A stretch of DNA of 64,000 bases from Pseudomonas faucium (GTDB taxonomy: Bacteria; Pseudomonadota; Gammaproteobacteria; Pseudomonadales; Pseudomonadaceae), in assembly GCF_021602585.1 (NCBI RefSeq), contig NZ_BQIP01000020.1, positions 54,730-118,729 of the forward strand, read 5' to 3'. The position numbers were made by a program, and so were the translations under genes. The notes under the pieces were generated by a model. The model was not told where the DNA came from. It was given only the letters and a program-made list of their open reading frames with translations, and did not search any database. This document shows, one piece after another, positions 46,430 through 54,954 of this stretch (position 1 is its first letter; every line of letters starts with the position of its first letter).

Positions 46430-46900
46430 ATGCGAGTTCTTTTCATGTGCACGGCAAACAGCTGCCGCAGCATCCTGTCCGAAGCCTTGTTCAACCACAT
46501 GGCCCCCGCCGGGTTCGAGGCGATCAGTTCCGGCAGCTTCCCCAAGGGCCAGGTACTGCCGCGCAGCCTCAGCACCCTGCAGCAAGCCGGCATCTCCATC
46601 GAAGGCCTCAGCAGCAAAGGTAACGATGCCTTCGAAGGCAACCCGCCCGATATCGTCATCACTGTGTGCGACAAGGCCGCCGGCGAAGCCTGCCCGGTGT
46701 ATTTCGGCCCGGCGCTGAAAGCTCACTGGGGGCTGGCGGACCCGTCCGACGTCACAGGCAACGAAGCCGCCATAAGCGCCGCCTTCAACTCGACCCTCGC
46801 CCATATCGAAAAACGCTTCCAAGCCTTCTTTGCACTGCCTTTCGACGCCCTCGACCGTGACCAGCTCAAGCACGAGCTGGCCCGGATCGGCGCGCTCTGA
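46430..46900 (+). CDS. arsC: ArsC arsenate reductase, low-molecular-weight phosphatase type
   Basis: This 156-aa protein has the LMW protein tyrosine phosphatase fold. The P-loop is Cys7-x5-Arg13 (MCTANSCRS), with Cys12 inside. Further Cys residues near 80 and 88 (VITVCDKAAGEACPVYFG) are those used for the internal disulfide relay. It reduces As(V) to As(III), with thioredoxin or glutaredoxin as electron source. GAGGAG ribosome site; 12 bp before arsH. Confidence 0.94.
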   Translation: MRVLFMCTANSCRSILSEALFNHMAPAGFEAISSGSFPKGQVLPRSLSTLQQAGISIEGLSSKGNDAFEGNPPDIVITVCDKAAGEACPVYFGPALKAHWGLADPSDVTGNEAAISAAFNSTLAHIEKRFQAFFALPFDALDRDQLKHELARIGAL

Positions 46901-46912
46901 GCAGGAGGACCC

Positions 46913-47614
46913 ATGTCAGAAGAACTGCCCAACCTCGACCTTTCCCTGTTCGATGCTCCGCCCGCCAAGACGCGCAGCAGCGAGCACAAGCCGCGCATCC
47001 TGCTGCTCTACGGATCGACCCGCGAGCGCTCCTTCAGCCGCCTGCTGGTGGAAGAAGCCGCGCGCCTGCTCGAGCATTTCGGCGCCGAAACCCGCATTTT
47101 CAACCCCTCCGGCCTGCCCCTGCCTGACGATGTGCCGGTCGAGCATCCCAAGGTGCAGGAGCTGCGCGAGCTGGTGCAGTGGTCCGAAGGCCAGGTCTGG
47201 TGCTCGCCGGAGCGCCATGGCGCGCTGTCGGCGGTGTTCAAGGCGCAGATCGACTGGATACCCCTGGCGCTTGGCGCGCTGCGGCCCACCCAGGGCAAGA
47301 CCTTGGCGGTGATGCAGGTGTGCGGGGGGTCGCAGTCGTTCAATGTGGTCAACCAGCTGCGCGTGCTCGGGCGTTGGATGCGCATGTTCACCATTCCCAA
47401 CCAGTCGTCGGTGCCCAAGGCTTACCTGGAGTTCGATGAGGCTGGGCGGATGAAGCCTTCGGCGTATTACGACCGGGTGGTGGATGTGATGGAGGAGTTG
47501 GTGAAGTTCACGCTGTTGCTGCGTGATCGGCAGGATTACTTGGTTGATCGGTATTCGGAGCGTAAGGAGAGTGCCGAGGCGCTTTCGTCGCGGGTGAATC
47601 AGCGGGCGATTTGA
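46913..47614 (+). CDS. arsH: ArsH NADPH-dependent FMN reductase / organoarsenical oxidase
   Basis: This 233-aa flavodoxin-fold protein has the FMN phosphate loop [15 protein letters not shown] near residue 33 and the ArsH signatures [20 protein letters not shown] and [20 protein letters not shown]. ArsH oxidises trivalent organoarsenicals and reduces quinones or iron with NADPH. It is the last gene of arsRBCH. The native dusA promoter region and then the element's left end follow. Confidence 0.94.
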   Translation: MSEELPNLDLSLFDAPPAKTRSSEHKPRILLLYGSTRERSFSRLLVEEAARLLEHFGAETRIFNPSGLPLPDDVPVEHPKVQELRELVQWSEGQVWCSPERHGALSAVFKAQIDWIPLALGALRPTQGKTLAVMQVCGGSQSFNVVNQLRVLGRWMRMFTIPNQSSVPKAYLEFDEAGRMKPSAYYDRVVDVMEELVKFTLLLRDRQDYLVDRYSERKESAEALSSRVNQRAI

Positions 47615-47750
47615 AGGGGCGGATGCCAGGCGCTGTTGGTAAACTAGCGGCCTGTGCGATTGATTCGAGCAGGTACGGCGCGCGCTGTTGTGCCGACCTG
47701 CGGATGAAACGCTCCAAACGCCTTGAAAATCGGTATGGAACCCGTTGAAC

Positions 47751-47831
47751 GTGAACACTGCAAACCAAAACACGCGCCCTGAGCCGTCACGCCGCTTCAG
47801 CGCTGCACCGATGATGGATCGGGTCGATTAA
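47751..47831 (+). pseudogene. dusA: 5' remnant of native dusA, cut off by element insertion
   Basis: From the GTG at 47751 the frame encodes MNTANQNTRPEPSRRFSA-APMMD and then hits TAA at 47829 after three element-derived codons (RVD). The SRRFSAAPMMD segment matches RRFSVAPMMD at the start of the intact dusA at 60000. The native promoter and first 23 codons of dusA are therefore stranded at the left end of the element. Confidence 0.88.
47804..47818 (+). repeat. attL core
   Basis: TGCACCGATGATGGA, identical to 60005-60019. To its left is native dusA coding sequence; to its right the match to dusA decays (TCGGGTCGA against CTGGACCGA). Confidence 0.85.
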
Positions 47832-47873
47832 TCGGGAAAGCCCTGTGGTTACGGGGCCTGTAGACATGCCGTG

Positions 47874-47934
47874 TTTTTGCTGTAGCAAAAATTAAGCAAG
47901 AGGGAAGGAATAGCCACATAAGTGGCTATTTTTT
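47874..47934 (+). terminator. hairpin and rho-independent terminator inside attL end
   Basis: AATAGCCAC (47909-47917), loop ATAA, GTGGCTATT (47922-47930) then TTTT: a classic plus-strand terminator. Just before it is the inverted repeat TTTTTGC-TGTA-GCAAAAA (47874-47891), which contains the GTAGCAA motif seen near attR. It would stop transcripts from the stranded dusA promoter. Confidence 0.75.
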
Positions 47935-48012
47935 GGTCAGGAAAAAGGCAGCATCCCGGACTGGCATTGCAGGTGTTTCTATCACTTCAGGCTCATTGCT
48001 CGCCCGGATCAC

Positions 48013-49185
48013 TCAAGGCTCGCTTGCAACTGGTTCCGTTCCTATCCAATAGGTTCGGTAGGCCGATACCTTCACGACATCACCGGCCCTCAAATTTCCA
48101 CTGAACCCACCCGAACCGCCCTCCACAGCCATGAGGTATTGCTTATGGGCTGCAGAGATGTCGATGCGCTCAACGAGCGGCAGGGGTCTTCCATTGAGGG
48201 TTGCTTCCCGCACGACAGCGCTATGTCCAAACTGGAAAGACCCAGTCTCGATACGTTGCGAAGCACTGTGCTGTTTGGTGGATATACGCAATGCGGTAAC
48301 GGCCTTCCCCGCACCACTCCATGTCGAGAGCTGATCACCGGACTCAACACGCTGCAGCAATTCGGTTCCGCTGGCATTGATCGGGTATATCTGGGCTCCC
48401 GCCAATGAGAATCCATGCAGGTCTTGCATTGCCCTAACCGACATATCGATGGTGTTCCCGGTTCCCTGGAACACATATCCAACCGAGACCCTGGCCATCA
48501 CTGCGCGGTCTTCCGCAGGGCTGAGGATGTCGTAAACCTCATCGACCGCAACCTTGTCCACCGCGCTGAAGCCTTCCCGCAACGGCTGATTGTTGCCGGA
48601 TCGAACGGATATCGAAATCCTCCGGACTGACGGGTAGATCTGCGTCCTGGTCTGGCCATTGGATGAAAGCTTCGCGTCACCACCAACCTCGACCAGGTCG
48701 CCAGAAACCACTGTCTTGAATTTCCAGCTACCCGGCGATGCTTGCTCGCTGGATATAAGAGTTGCTGCGCTCTTATCAACTGACACGACCCTGTAACGCG
48801 TGCCTTCCTGATCAGTCCATTGGCTGCCAACCTTAACCCTTGAACTGATAGGGATAGACACACCAAAGAAAGCACCATGGTTCGCCCCGATATACGTGCC
48901 ATTGAACTTCACTGGCACAGCTTCGTCGCGCTCCGCAGAAACGAGATAACCCCGAGCAAATGGAATCTCCCCATTAGCAGGAACTATCCTAGCTCCGCCA
49001 TAGTTCACCACTTGATTCCCGAGAGCTGGATCTTGGAGTTCAACCCTTCTAATAAGGTTACGGTTTATTCCGAAGGAAGATCGGATAAAAACCGAGTCGC
49101 CAACGAGTGACGCCTCAGTTTCGTTTCCTGCGAAAACGCTCGTCGACCCTAATACTGCCGCAACACCAAAGATCAACAGCTTCAT
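48013..49185 (-). CDS. exported protein of unknown function, element cargo
   Basis: This 390-aa protein has a clear Sec signal (MKLLIFGVAAVLGSTSVFAG) and good AGAGGAAGG ribosome site. The rest is beta-rich, with repeated short hydrophobic/polar alternation (FIRSSFGINRNLIRRVEL; TRYRVVSVDKSAATLISS) and no recognised domain. It follows, by 9 bp and in the same direction, a truncated SGNH hydrolase; together they could be parts of a surface-acting or tail-associated module. It is intact in itself. Function cannot be given. Confidence 0.65.
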   Translation of the reverse strand: MKLLIFGVAAVLGSTSVFAGNETEASLVGDSVFIRSSFGINRNLIRRVELQDPALGNQVVNYGGARIVPANGEIPFARGYLVSAERDEAVPVKFNGTYIGANHGAFFGVSIPISSRVKVGSQWTDQEGTRYRVVSVDKSAATLISSEQASPGSWKFKTVVSGDLVEVGGDAKLSSNGQTRTQIYPSVRRISISVRSGNNQPLREGFSAVDKVAVDEVYDILSPAEDRAVMARVSVGYVFQGTGNTIDMSVRAMQDLHGFSLAGAQIYPINASGTELLQRVESGDQLSTWSGAGKAVTALRISTKQHSASQRIETGSFQFGHSAVVREATLNGRPLPLVERIDISAAHKQYLMAVEGGSGGFSGNLRAGDVVKVSAYRTYWIGTEPVASEP

Positions 49186-49194
49186 GCCTTCCTC

Positions 49195-49797
49195 TTAGAA
49201 CCAGAAATACGGATCGTGATACGGGATTGACAAGTACAACGTGCAAGATGTCGGAGTTCCCGTAACGGTTGGGTCGGGACGATACGCGATGGTGCCACTT
49301 GAGCCAACCGTGAATAGTCCGTTTTTCCCAGTGATGTCAGGGTTTGACTTGAAATTGGCACCAGCGAAGCCGGTAAAGTCGGCAATCGGAATAGTGCCCA
49401 AGGTCACTGGCCCCGTAGGCACTGTAGCTAGGTTCACGATGATCTCAATACTGCGGTCGCTGATCCGATACCCGGTGAAGCGCCCTGGCTCGGTGGAGCT
49501 GTTGACAAGGCCACTGGCGCTGATGTCTAAGGCTTTCCACATTGGGTCTCGGCGAATCGCTTGCTTCTTCGAGGTAACGGAGAGCCCGAAGCGCTGAGCC
49601 AGTGTCTCGGCCACCAGCCGGTGTCCAATCTCCTCCGGGTGTACCCCTGACGAAAGTCCGCGTTGCGTGCGCTGGGCCTCGGTGTACTGAGCGCCGGAGA
49701 CAGTCCAGATCTGATCTGCTTCAATCAGCACGGCATTGGGGATGCTTGCTGCACCGAGCCGCAGAGATGCTTCTCTGACATCGATGCAGTGCGTCGG
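49195..49797 (-). pseudogene. C-terminal fragment of an SGNH/GDSL-type hydrolase
   Basis: In frame from just after the stop at 49798-49800, the peptide reads ...HCIDVREASLRLGAASIPN..., then WTVSGAQYTEAQ and SSGVHPEEIGHRLVAETLA. The last block resembles the C-terminal D-x-x-H motif of SGNH esterases, but the Asp position is Ser. The N-terminal half with the GDS nucleophile is missing: upstream sequence shows no continuation in any frame. A beta-rich 100-residue tail follows. The first usable Met is at 49731, so a short product may still be made, but catalysis is unlikely. Confidence 0.6.
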
Positions 49798-49924
49798 TCA
49801 GGCAAGAGGCCATTGGTGAGACGATATTTCCCTTCGTCGCGCAGGCACATTGCATAGGCAATGGCTATTTGCTACATTCCCGCGATTTTTTGCGCGCCGC
49901 GCAAGCCAGTCAGGCTCATAAGGG

Positions 49925-50524
49925 ATGGCCAGAGTGACCAAACGAAGCAACCTATTTGTCATCGCAGTTGCCGCAGCGGTAATTGCATCGATCTTCACCT
50001 TGGGTGAATGGCGACTGAACAAAAAAAACATTTGGGATGAGCTTGCGCAAGATGCCCCTGAGCAGCCGGAACAAGCTGCCACCTTCCTCAGGGAAGCCAT
50101 CAGTAACTTCAGCGATGCCCAGCTCTCGAATCTGGCCCGATCGATCGTTGAGTCTCGGGATATAAAATTTTCGCAGACGCTCACAAACTCCTTCATCTAC
50201 ACCGGCAAAGATAAAGAAAGCAAAAGACTCGCCGTATTTATTGCTGAGCAAGGATTCATCCTGAAAGGCGATATTGTACTCGCCAACCGTGCGGCCCTTG
50301 AGTACAAGATGGGTAGGTTCGTTCAGAAAAACGTTGAGAAAGCAACAACCATCTTCACTAGTCCTGTATTGATAAATGTTCCTATCTCGAAATTTTACCT
50401 TGCAGAAATGTTGCTAGATGATAGCAACCCTAATAAGGATCCTATTGAGGCGCAGCGACTTCTAAAAGAATCCGCAGCAGCAGGGATTGTAGCGGCAAAG
50501 AAAAAGCTTAAGGAAACGATGTGA
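49925..50524 (+). CDS. membrane-anchored protein with Sel1-like C-terminus
   Basis: This 199-aa protein has an N-terminal membrane helix (LFVIAVAAAVIASIFTLGEW) after a basic start, then a helical soluble domain. The end (AEMLLDDSNPNKDPIEAQRLLKESAAAG) resembles Sel1/TPR-type repeats used for protein contacts. GC content is much lower than in the host chromosome. It overlaps the OafA-type acyltransferase by 4 bp (ATGTGA), so the two are coupled and probably act together, perhaps as a partner of the acyltransferase in the inner membrane. No homologue with known role is recognised. Confidence 0.7.
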   Translation: MARVTKRSNLFVIAVAAAVIASIFTLGEWRLNKKNIWDELAQDAPEQPEQAATFLREAISNFSDAQLSNLARSIVESRDIKFSQTLTNSFIYTGKDKESKRLAVFIAEQGFILKGDIVLANRAALEYKMGRFVQKNVEKATTIFTSPVLINVPISKFYLAEMLLDDSNPNKDPIEAQRLLKESAAAGIVAAKKKLKETM

Positions 50525-52557
50525 GCGCTTTAAAGTACAGACCAGACATTGACGGACTTCGGACGATTGCCGTTCTTGGCGTCATACTCTTTCACTTAAG
50601 CCTGCCATTCATACCCGGCGGATTTGTTGGTGTTGACGTATTTTTTGTCATATCTGGCTTTTTAATTACCGGCCTGATACGTGATGCGGTGGAGCGAAAC
50701 AAGTTCAGCTTCGCCAATTTCTACATTAGGCGGGTAAGGCGACTGATACCTGCGGCGGCCTGCACCATCATTGTTTCGTTCATCGTCTCGTTTCTACTTC
50801 TGTCTGGCGAGCATTTCAAGAGCTCTGCAGCTTCGTCAGTGGCCGCGCTCTTCTCGGCCTCCAATATATGGTTCTGGCTTGAGAGTGGGTATTTCGATTC
50901 GTCTGCGCTGACAAAGCCACTGCTGCACACCTGGACGCTGAGCGTTGAGGAGCAGTTCTACATGGTTTGGCCAGCAGCTCTGGTTTTCCTGCTATCGGCG
51001 CGCAGTCGCCTGGTAGCCCCTGCGATCCTGTTCATCTCTGGATGCATTAGCCTCTACTTCGCCTGGGCCTGGATCCGTCTCGATCCAACGTCTCCGTTCT
51101 TCCTCATGCCATTCCGGATCTATGAGTTTGCGATTGGTGCGCTGCTGGTGTGGGCGCCGGCAAACCGCATGCCCAACAAGGCTAACGAAATCCTACTTGC
51201 AGTCGGTCTTTCGGTAATCGCATGGTGCATGGCGACATTTACAGAGAACACGCCGTTCCCCTCATACACAGCCCTTCTCCCCTGCGCGGCGGCTGCCTTG
51301 GTGATCTATTCGGGCGGCGCCAAGCGCTTAGGGTGGCTGCTGAGAAACCGGGCGATGACATGGGTTGGCGAGCGCTCCTACTCCCTGTATCTGACACACT
51401 GGCCGGTCATCGTCTTCTACAACTATTACATCTTCACCCAGCCAAGCACCTTCGACATTGTCCTGATGGGCGTGATCACCCTGATAACTGCCCAAGCCCA
51501 GTATCGCTACATTGAGGTGCCACTGCGTGTGCGTGGCGGCTCCAGTCCGTCTGTGAGCAACAAGCGGTTCACTGCATACCTTGCAGCGCCGGCGAGTTTA
51601 CTGGTGGCTTTCGGCGTGGCGGTTTACTCGCAGAACGGGTGGGAATGGCGTATCGCCACTGACAAGCAGGCGTCGTCGGAAGTAACCCAGGCCATCGATC
51701 TGCGACGCAACGACTGGCACAATTCGCTGATCTCGACGTACTCGAACGCTCAGGATGTTGGCTCCCGAAATCCGGACGCCAAGACGGCGCTGATTATCGG
51801 TGACAGCCACGCGGCACACATTCGCGGGGCCTTCGACTACATCGGGAAAAAGCACAATATCAAGGTAACGCTCTGGTATTACGTAGGCTGCAACCCGCTA
51901 TTCGGAACCACCCACATCTTTGCTGCGCCCGATCCGCGAGAGGAAGGTTGCCGCATTCAGAACAATGCCTGGGAAAATCACCTTAAGACGAACAAATATG
52001 ACTACGTGATCATTTCCTCACGATGGGCGTGGGCTGTTGAGCCGAGCCAGTACGGTCCGTACAAGGTGCCGCAGCAATACATCGTGGACACCGCCAACCC
52101 AGTGAAAACAATCGACGCCTCCAGAAAGGTCTTTGCGGAAAAGCTGGGCAGCACAGTAGACGCGGCGCTGAAGAGCGCCGGGCAAGTGATTGTGTTTGCA
52201 CAGTCGCCGAACATCGGAAAATCGCTGGACGGTTGCGACAACGTCCCTCGATACATTTTAAGCGAACGCCAAGTGATCGAGCGCTGCAAGGCTCTCGATA
52301 AGCCAACAATTCTGCAGCGCCAAGAGTTCACGAACAGCGTTGTTCGAGGTATTGCGGCCAGCAGAGAAAGAGTACACGCCGTAATACCGACTGAGTACTT
52401 CTGCAGTGACGACCAAGAAAACTGCGTGACCTCAGCTGACGGGTATCGGCTGTTCCAGGACGAAACTCACTTCACCGTGGAAGGGGCCAAGTACCTAGCG
52501 CTCAAGTGGGAGAAAACGCCAAGTTTCCCATTCGGAAAACTTATTACAAACAAGTAG
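50521..52557 (+). CDS. OafA-type acyltransferase with SGNH domain (surface polysaccharide acetylation)
   Basis: This 678-aa protein starts with GTG, coupled to the gene before it. The N-terminal half is an acyltransferase-3 membrane domain with ten or so helices; the conserved Arg-x10-His of RTIAVLGVILFH and the FFVISGFLITGLI and HTWTLSVEEQFYMVWP motifs are present. The periplasmic C-terminal SGNH domain has the nucleophile in IIGDSHAAH (about residue 425) and DETHFT (about 648). Such proteins O-acetylate O-antigen or other glycans and are often carried by phages for serotype conversion. It looks intact and is the main cargo of the element. Confidence 0.9.
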   Translation: MSALKYRPDIDGLRTIAVLGVILFHLSLPFIPGGFVGVDVFFVISGFLITGLIRDAVERNKFSFANFYIRRVRRLIPAAACTIIVSFIVSFLLLSGEHFKSSAASSVAALFSASNIWFWLESGYFDSSALTKPLLHTWTLSVEEQFYMVWPAALVFLLSARSRLVAPAILFISGCISLYFAWAWIRLDPTSPFFLMPFRIYEFAIGALLVWAPANRMPNKANEILLAVGLSVIAWCMATFTENTPFPSYTALLPCAAAALVIYSGGAKRLGWLLRNRAMTWVGERSYSLYLTHWPVIVFYNYYIFTQPSTFDIVLMGVITLITAQAQYRYIEVPLRVRGGSSPSVSNKRFTAYLAAPASLLVAFGVAVYSQNGWEWRIATDKQASSEVTQAIDLRRNDWHNSLISTYSNAQDVGSRNPDAKTALIIGDSHAAHIRGAFDYIGKKHNIKVTLWYYVGCNPLFGTTHIFAAPDPREEGCRIQNNAWENHLKTNKYDYVIISSRWAWAVEPSQYGPYKVPQQYIVDTANPVKTIDASRKVFAEKLGSTVDAALKSAGQVIVFAQSPNIGKSLDGCDNVPRYILSERQVIERCKALDKPTILQRQEFTNSVVRGIAASRERVHAVIPTEYFCSDDQENCVTSADGYRLFQDETHFTVEGAKYLALKWEKTPSFPFGKLITNK

Positions 52558-52571
52558 ATATAAAGCTGTGA

Positions 52572-52589
52572 CGGCGAGAAACCTCGCCG
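52572..52589. terminator. stem-loop between acyltransferase and tailspike remnant
   Basis: CGGCGAG-AAAC-CTCGCCG forms a 7-bp stem extended by GTG/CAC outside, between convergent genes. There is no U-run on either side, so it is a weak terminator candidate. Confidence 0.4.
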
Positions 52590-52605
52590 CCACATACTCC
52601 ACAAA

Positions 52606-54954
52606 TTAGAAACTCCTATCCTCCTCGAACCAGACTCCAGATATAAGTCGCAGCTTAATGAAGCTGTTTGACGATGTCGCCACAACGTTCGAATTTCCCT
52701 TGAGCCGCATTAAAGCGTTGTTGTGGACTAACGTCGTGAACTGATCTAGGCGAACGTTGACTAACTGTTCTTCAGCGCCACCAGAGAAAGTCGTAATACT
52801 CGTAGCTGCAGTATTCGCTGTTTGGAAACGGCCACCGTAAGAAACCGATGGTGTTGTGGCGCCAGCCGAAAAGTTAACGACAATCGAATCGCAAACGTCG
52901 TTATTCCTGTAAGTGCTGAAATGAAGTCGACCACGACTGATGAAGACCTTTGATGCCACAGGCGGCCCAGCAATATCAGAGAACATCTGACCTACTAGCT
53001 TGCAGTTCACCAACCGCCCGGATGTTTCCTCGTACACGCACAGGTAGTAAGCCATATCGGCATTACCGAACACGACGTTGTCCGCGATAATGTTTCTGGT
53101 CAGACTCAGGTTAGAGTTCGAATCAACTTGGGCAATGTAAATTGCGGCAACCGACCGACCTGGCGCACCCTCTCGAATTGTGTTGATGCGAATCACATTA
53201 CTGTCAGCGTTCTGGTAGGCCCACTGCGTAGCCCCTGGCGCCACGGTTCCCGGCGCCTGGTAGTTTGGCCTGGAGTACAAAGCACCTGCAGGCCGGTCGG
53301 CAATTGCCTCCCAGTCGCTCTCCAGTGCGATGCCCGCAAGGTAGTAGCCACGGATATCGTTGTCGATGATGCGGTTGTGCTGCATCCCGCAACCCATGTA
53401 GATGCCGTAGTTTGTGTCTGCGTATATCTTGTTTGTGGTGATGAGGTTTCGTTGCGCGCCAGTTGTCAGGTTGATAACCGCCTCGCCGGTGCCTGCTGGC
53501 TGCACACCTGGCTCCCGCTTACAAACGTTGCCTATGACAATGTTTTCGATGCAGCCATAGCCGAGAAGAACCGCCGTGGAAAGAAAGTTTGATAGTTCGT
53601 TGTTCGCTACCACGGTCCACGCACACGACTCCGCCATATAGACGGAACGGTGGTTCTGGCCTGTCATTACGTTTATTGCAATTAGAGTACGCTCGCAGCC
53701 CAGCAAGACTACGCCGTAACTTCCGTTAATGAGATGGTTATGAACAATGATGTTGTCGGAGCATGGGATTGTCGCCCGGACTGTGGCGCCGCTGTTGGCG
53801 AAGTAGCCAGCAAATTCGGCCCCCTCGCCGATGAAGTCGATCAACAGACCTCAACTTGTTGGGTTAGCCACGCCAGTGATTTTGTTTCCGTAGACCAGAT
53901 TCCTGTTCGATGCCTTCCAGAAGGCTATACCGTAGTGATTGATGGCATCGTCAGTGAAACCGAAGATCTCGCGCCCCAGCGTCTTCTGCATGTAGGCCGC
54001 GGGGAAGCTCTTGAACTGGGTGACGAAGCGCAACAGGTCACCGGGGACGGTACCGGGCTGCGTGCCCTGGTTCATGATCGAGCGGGTGCGCGCATCCGGC
54101 TCCAGCACTGCATAGGTAACACGGTCGTTGACGTAGGCGCGCAGGCTGCGCTTCAGGTCCTGGCGAGTTTCGCGGATAGCGCCCACGGATACGGGGCGAT
54201 TGCGACCGGACAGATACTCCCCGATACGCTCATCGCTGATTCCAGATATGCCATCAGGGGTCATGTAGTCGCGGCCATCGGCCATTCGCATGTCCATGTC
54301 CCGCAGAAGATCCCACTTGCCCGCGTCGAGGTCGTAGAGGCCCAAGGCGCGCTTGAAATCGGCGTTCAGCGCCCCCCAGCCCTTGCCTTTGTTCTGCGCC
54401 AGGTTGTGCGCCATCATCAAGCCGGCGCTGGCTTTGTTGGCATCGGTCCACCAGGACAACCCGTTGAGCCGGAAGAACTGGCTCATGCCGCGGGACATCT
54501 TGCCGCCCACCGAGTCGTCGGCGGAGAAGCGGCGCATGATCTCGCCGCGCATCGAGTCGGCGTAGACGCCATAGGCCGACAGGATCTGGCGCTGCTCGGC
54601 GCTGCCCCTGCCCTTCAGCAGGCCGGCGCCCATCTCGGCCAGGCTGCCAAGGAAGCTCTGGCCCTGGTACCGCATCTCGCTGGCCGCCACCGGCAAGTCG
54701 GTGAAGCTGGAAAGTAGCGCGCCGCCGAGCTTGGACAGCGACTGCCATGCCCGGACGTTGGCGGCCACTCGCGCCTGGGTGGCATTGCCAGGAATGCGCG
54801 TCTGCCCGCTGATCTCCTTGAAGCGGTTGTCGATCACGCCACGGCGGGCGGTGTTGAAGTTGGCCAGGGCGGCTTGGCCGACTTCGAGCGCTTGAGCGGC
54901 GTGAATGGCACGCTGATCGATCTGTTCACCCGCGACCAGTACATCCGCTTCCAC
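52606..54954 (-). pseudogene. chimeric virion-protein/beta-helix tailspike remnant with in-frame stop
   Basis: One reading frame runs from 54954 to 52606, interrupted only by TGA at 53851-53853. The first 340 or so residues are helical and look like the C-terminal part of a large phage internal-virion or ejection protein (GGALLSSFTDLPVAASEM; LRFVTQFKSFPAAYMQKTLG). Near 53.94 kb this changes abruptly to beta-helix sequence (GIAFWKASNRNLVYGNKITG), which continues after the stop as NIIVHNHLINGSYGVVLLG and on to the C-terminus. A deletion has thus joined two virion genes, and a nonsense change has then split the product. The 412-aa downstream part could restart at TTG 53844. Confidence 0.7.

Noticed and set aside
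47615-47830. tRNA gene as the integration site
   Set aside because: No cloverleaf or TTCGAATC-type loop at either end; the core lies in dusA coding sequence.
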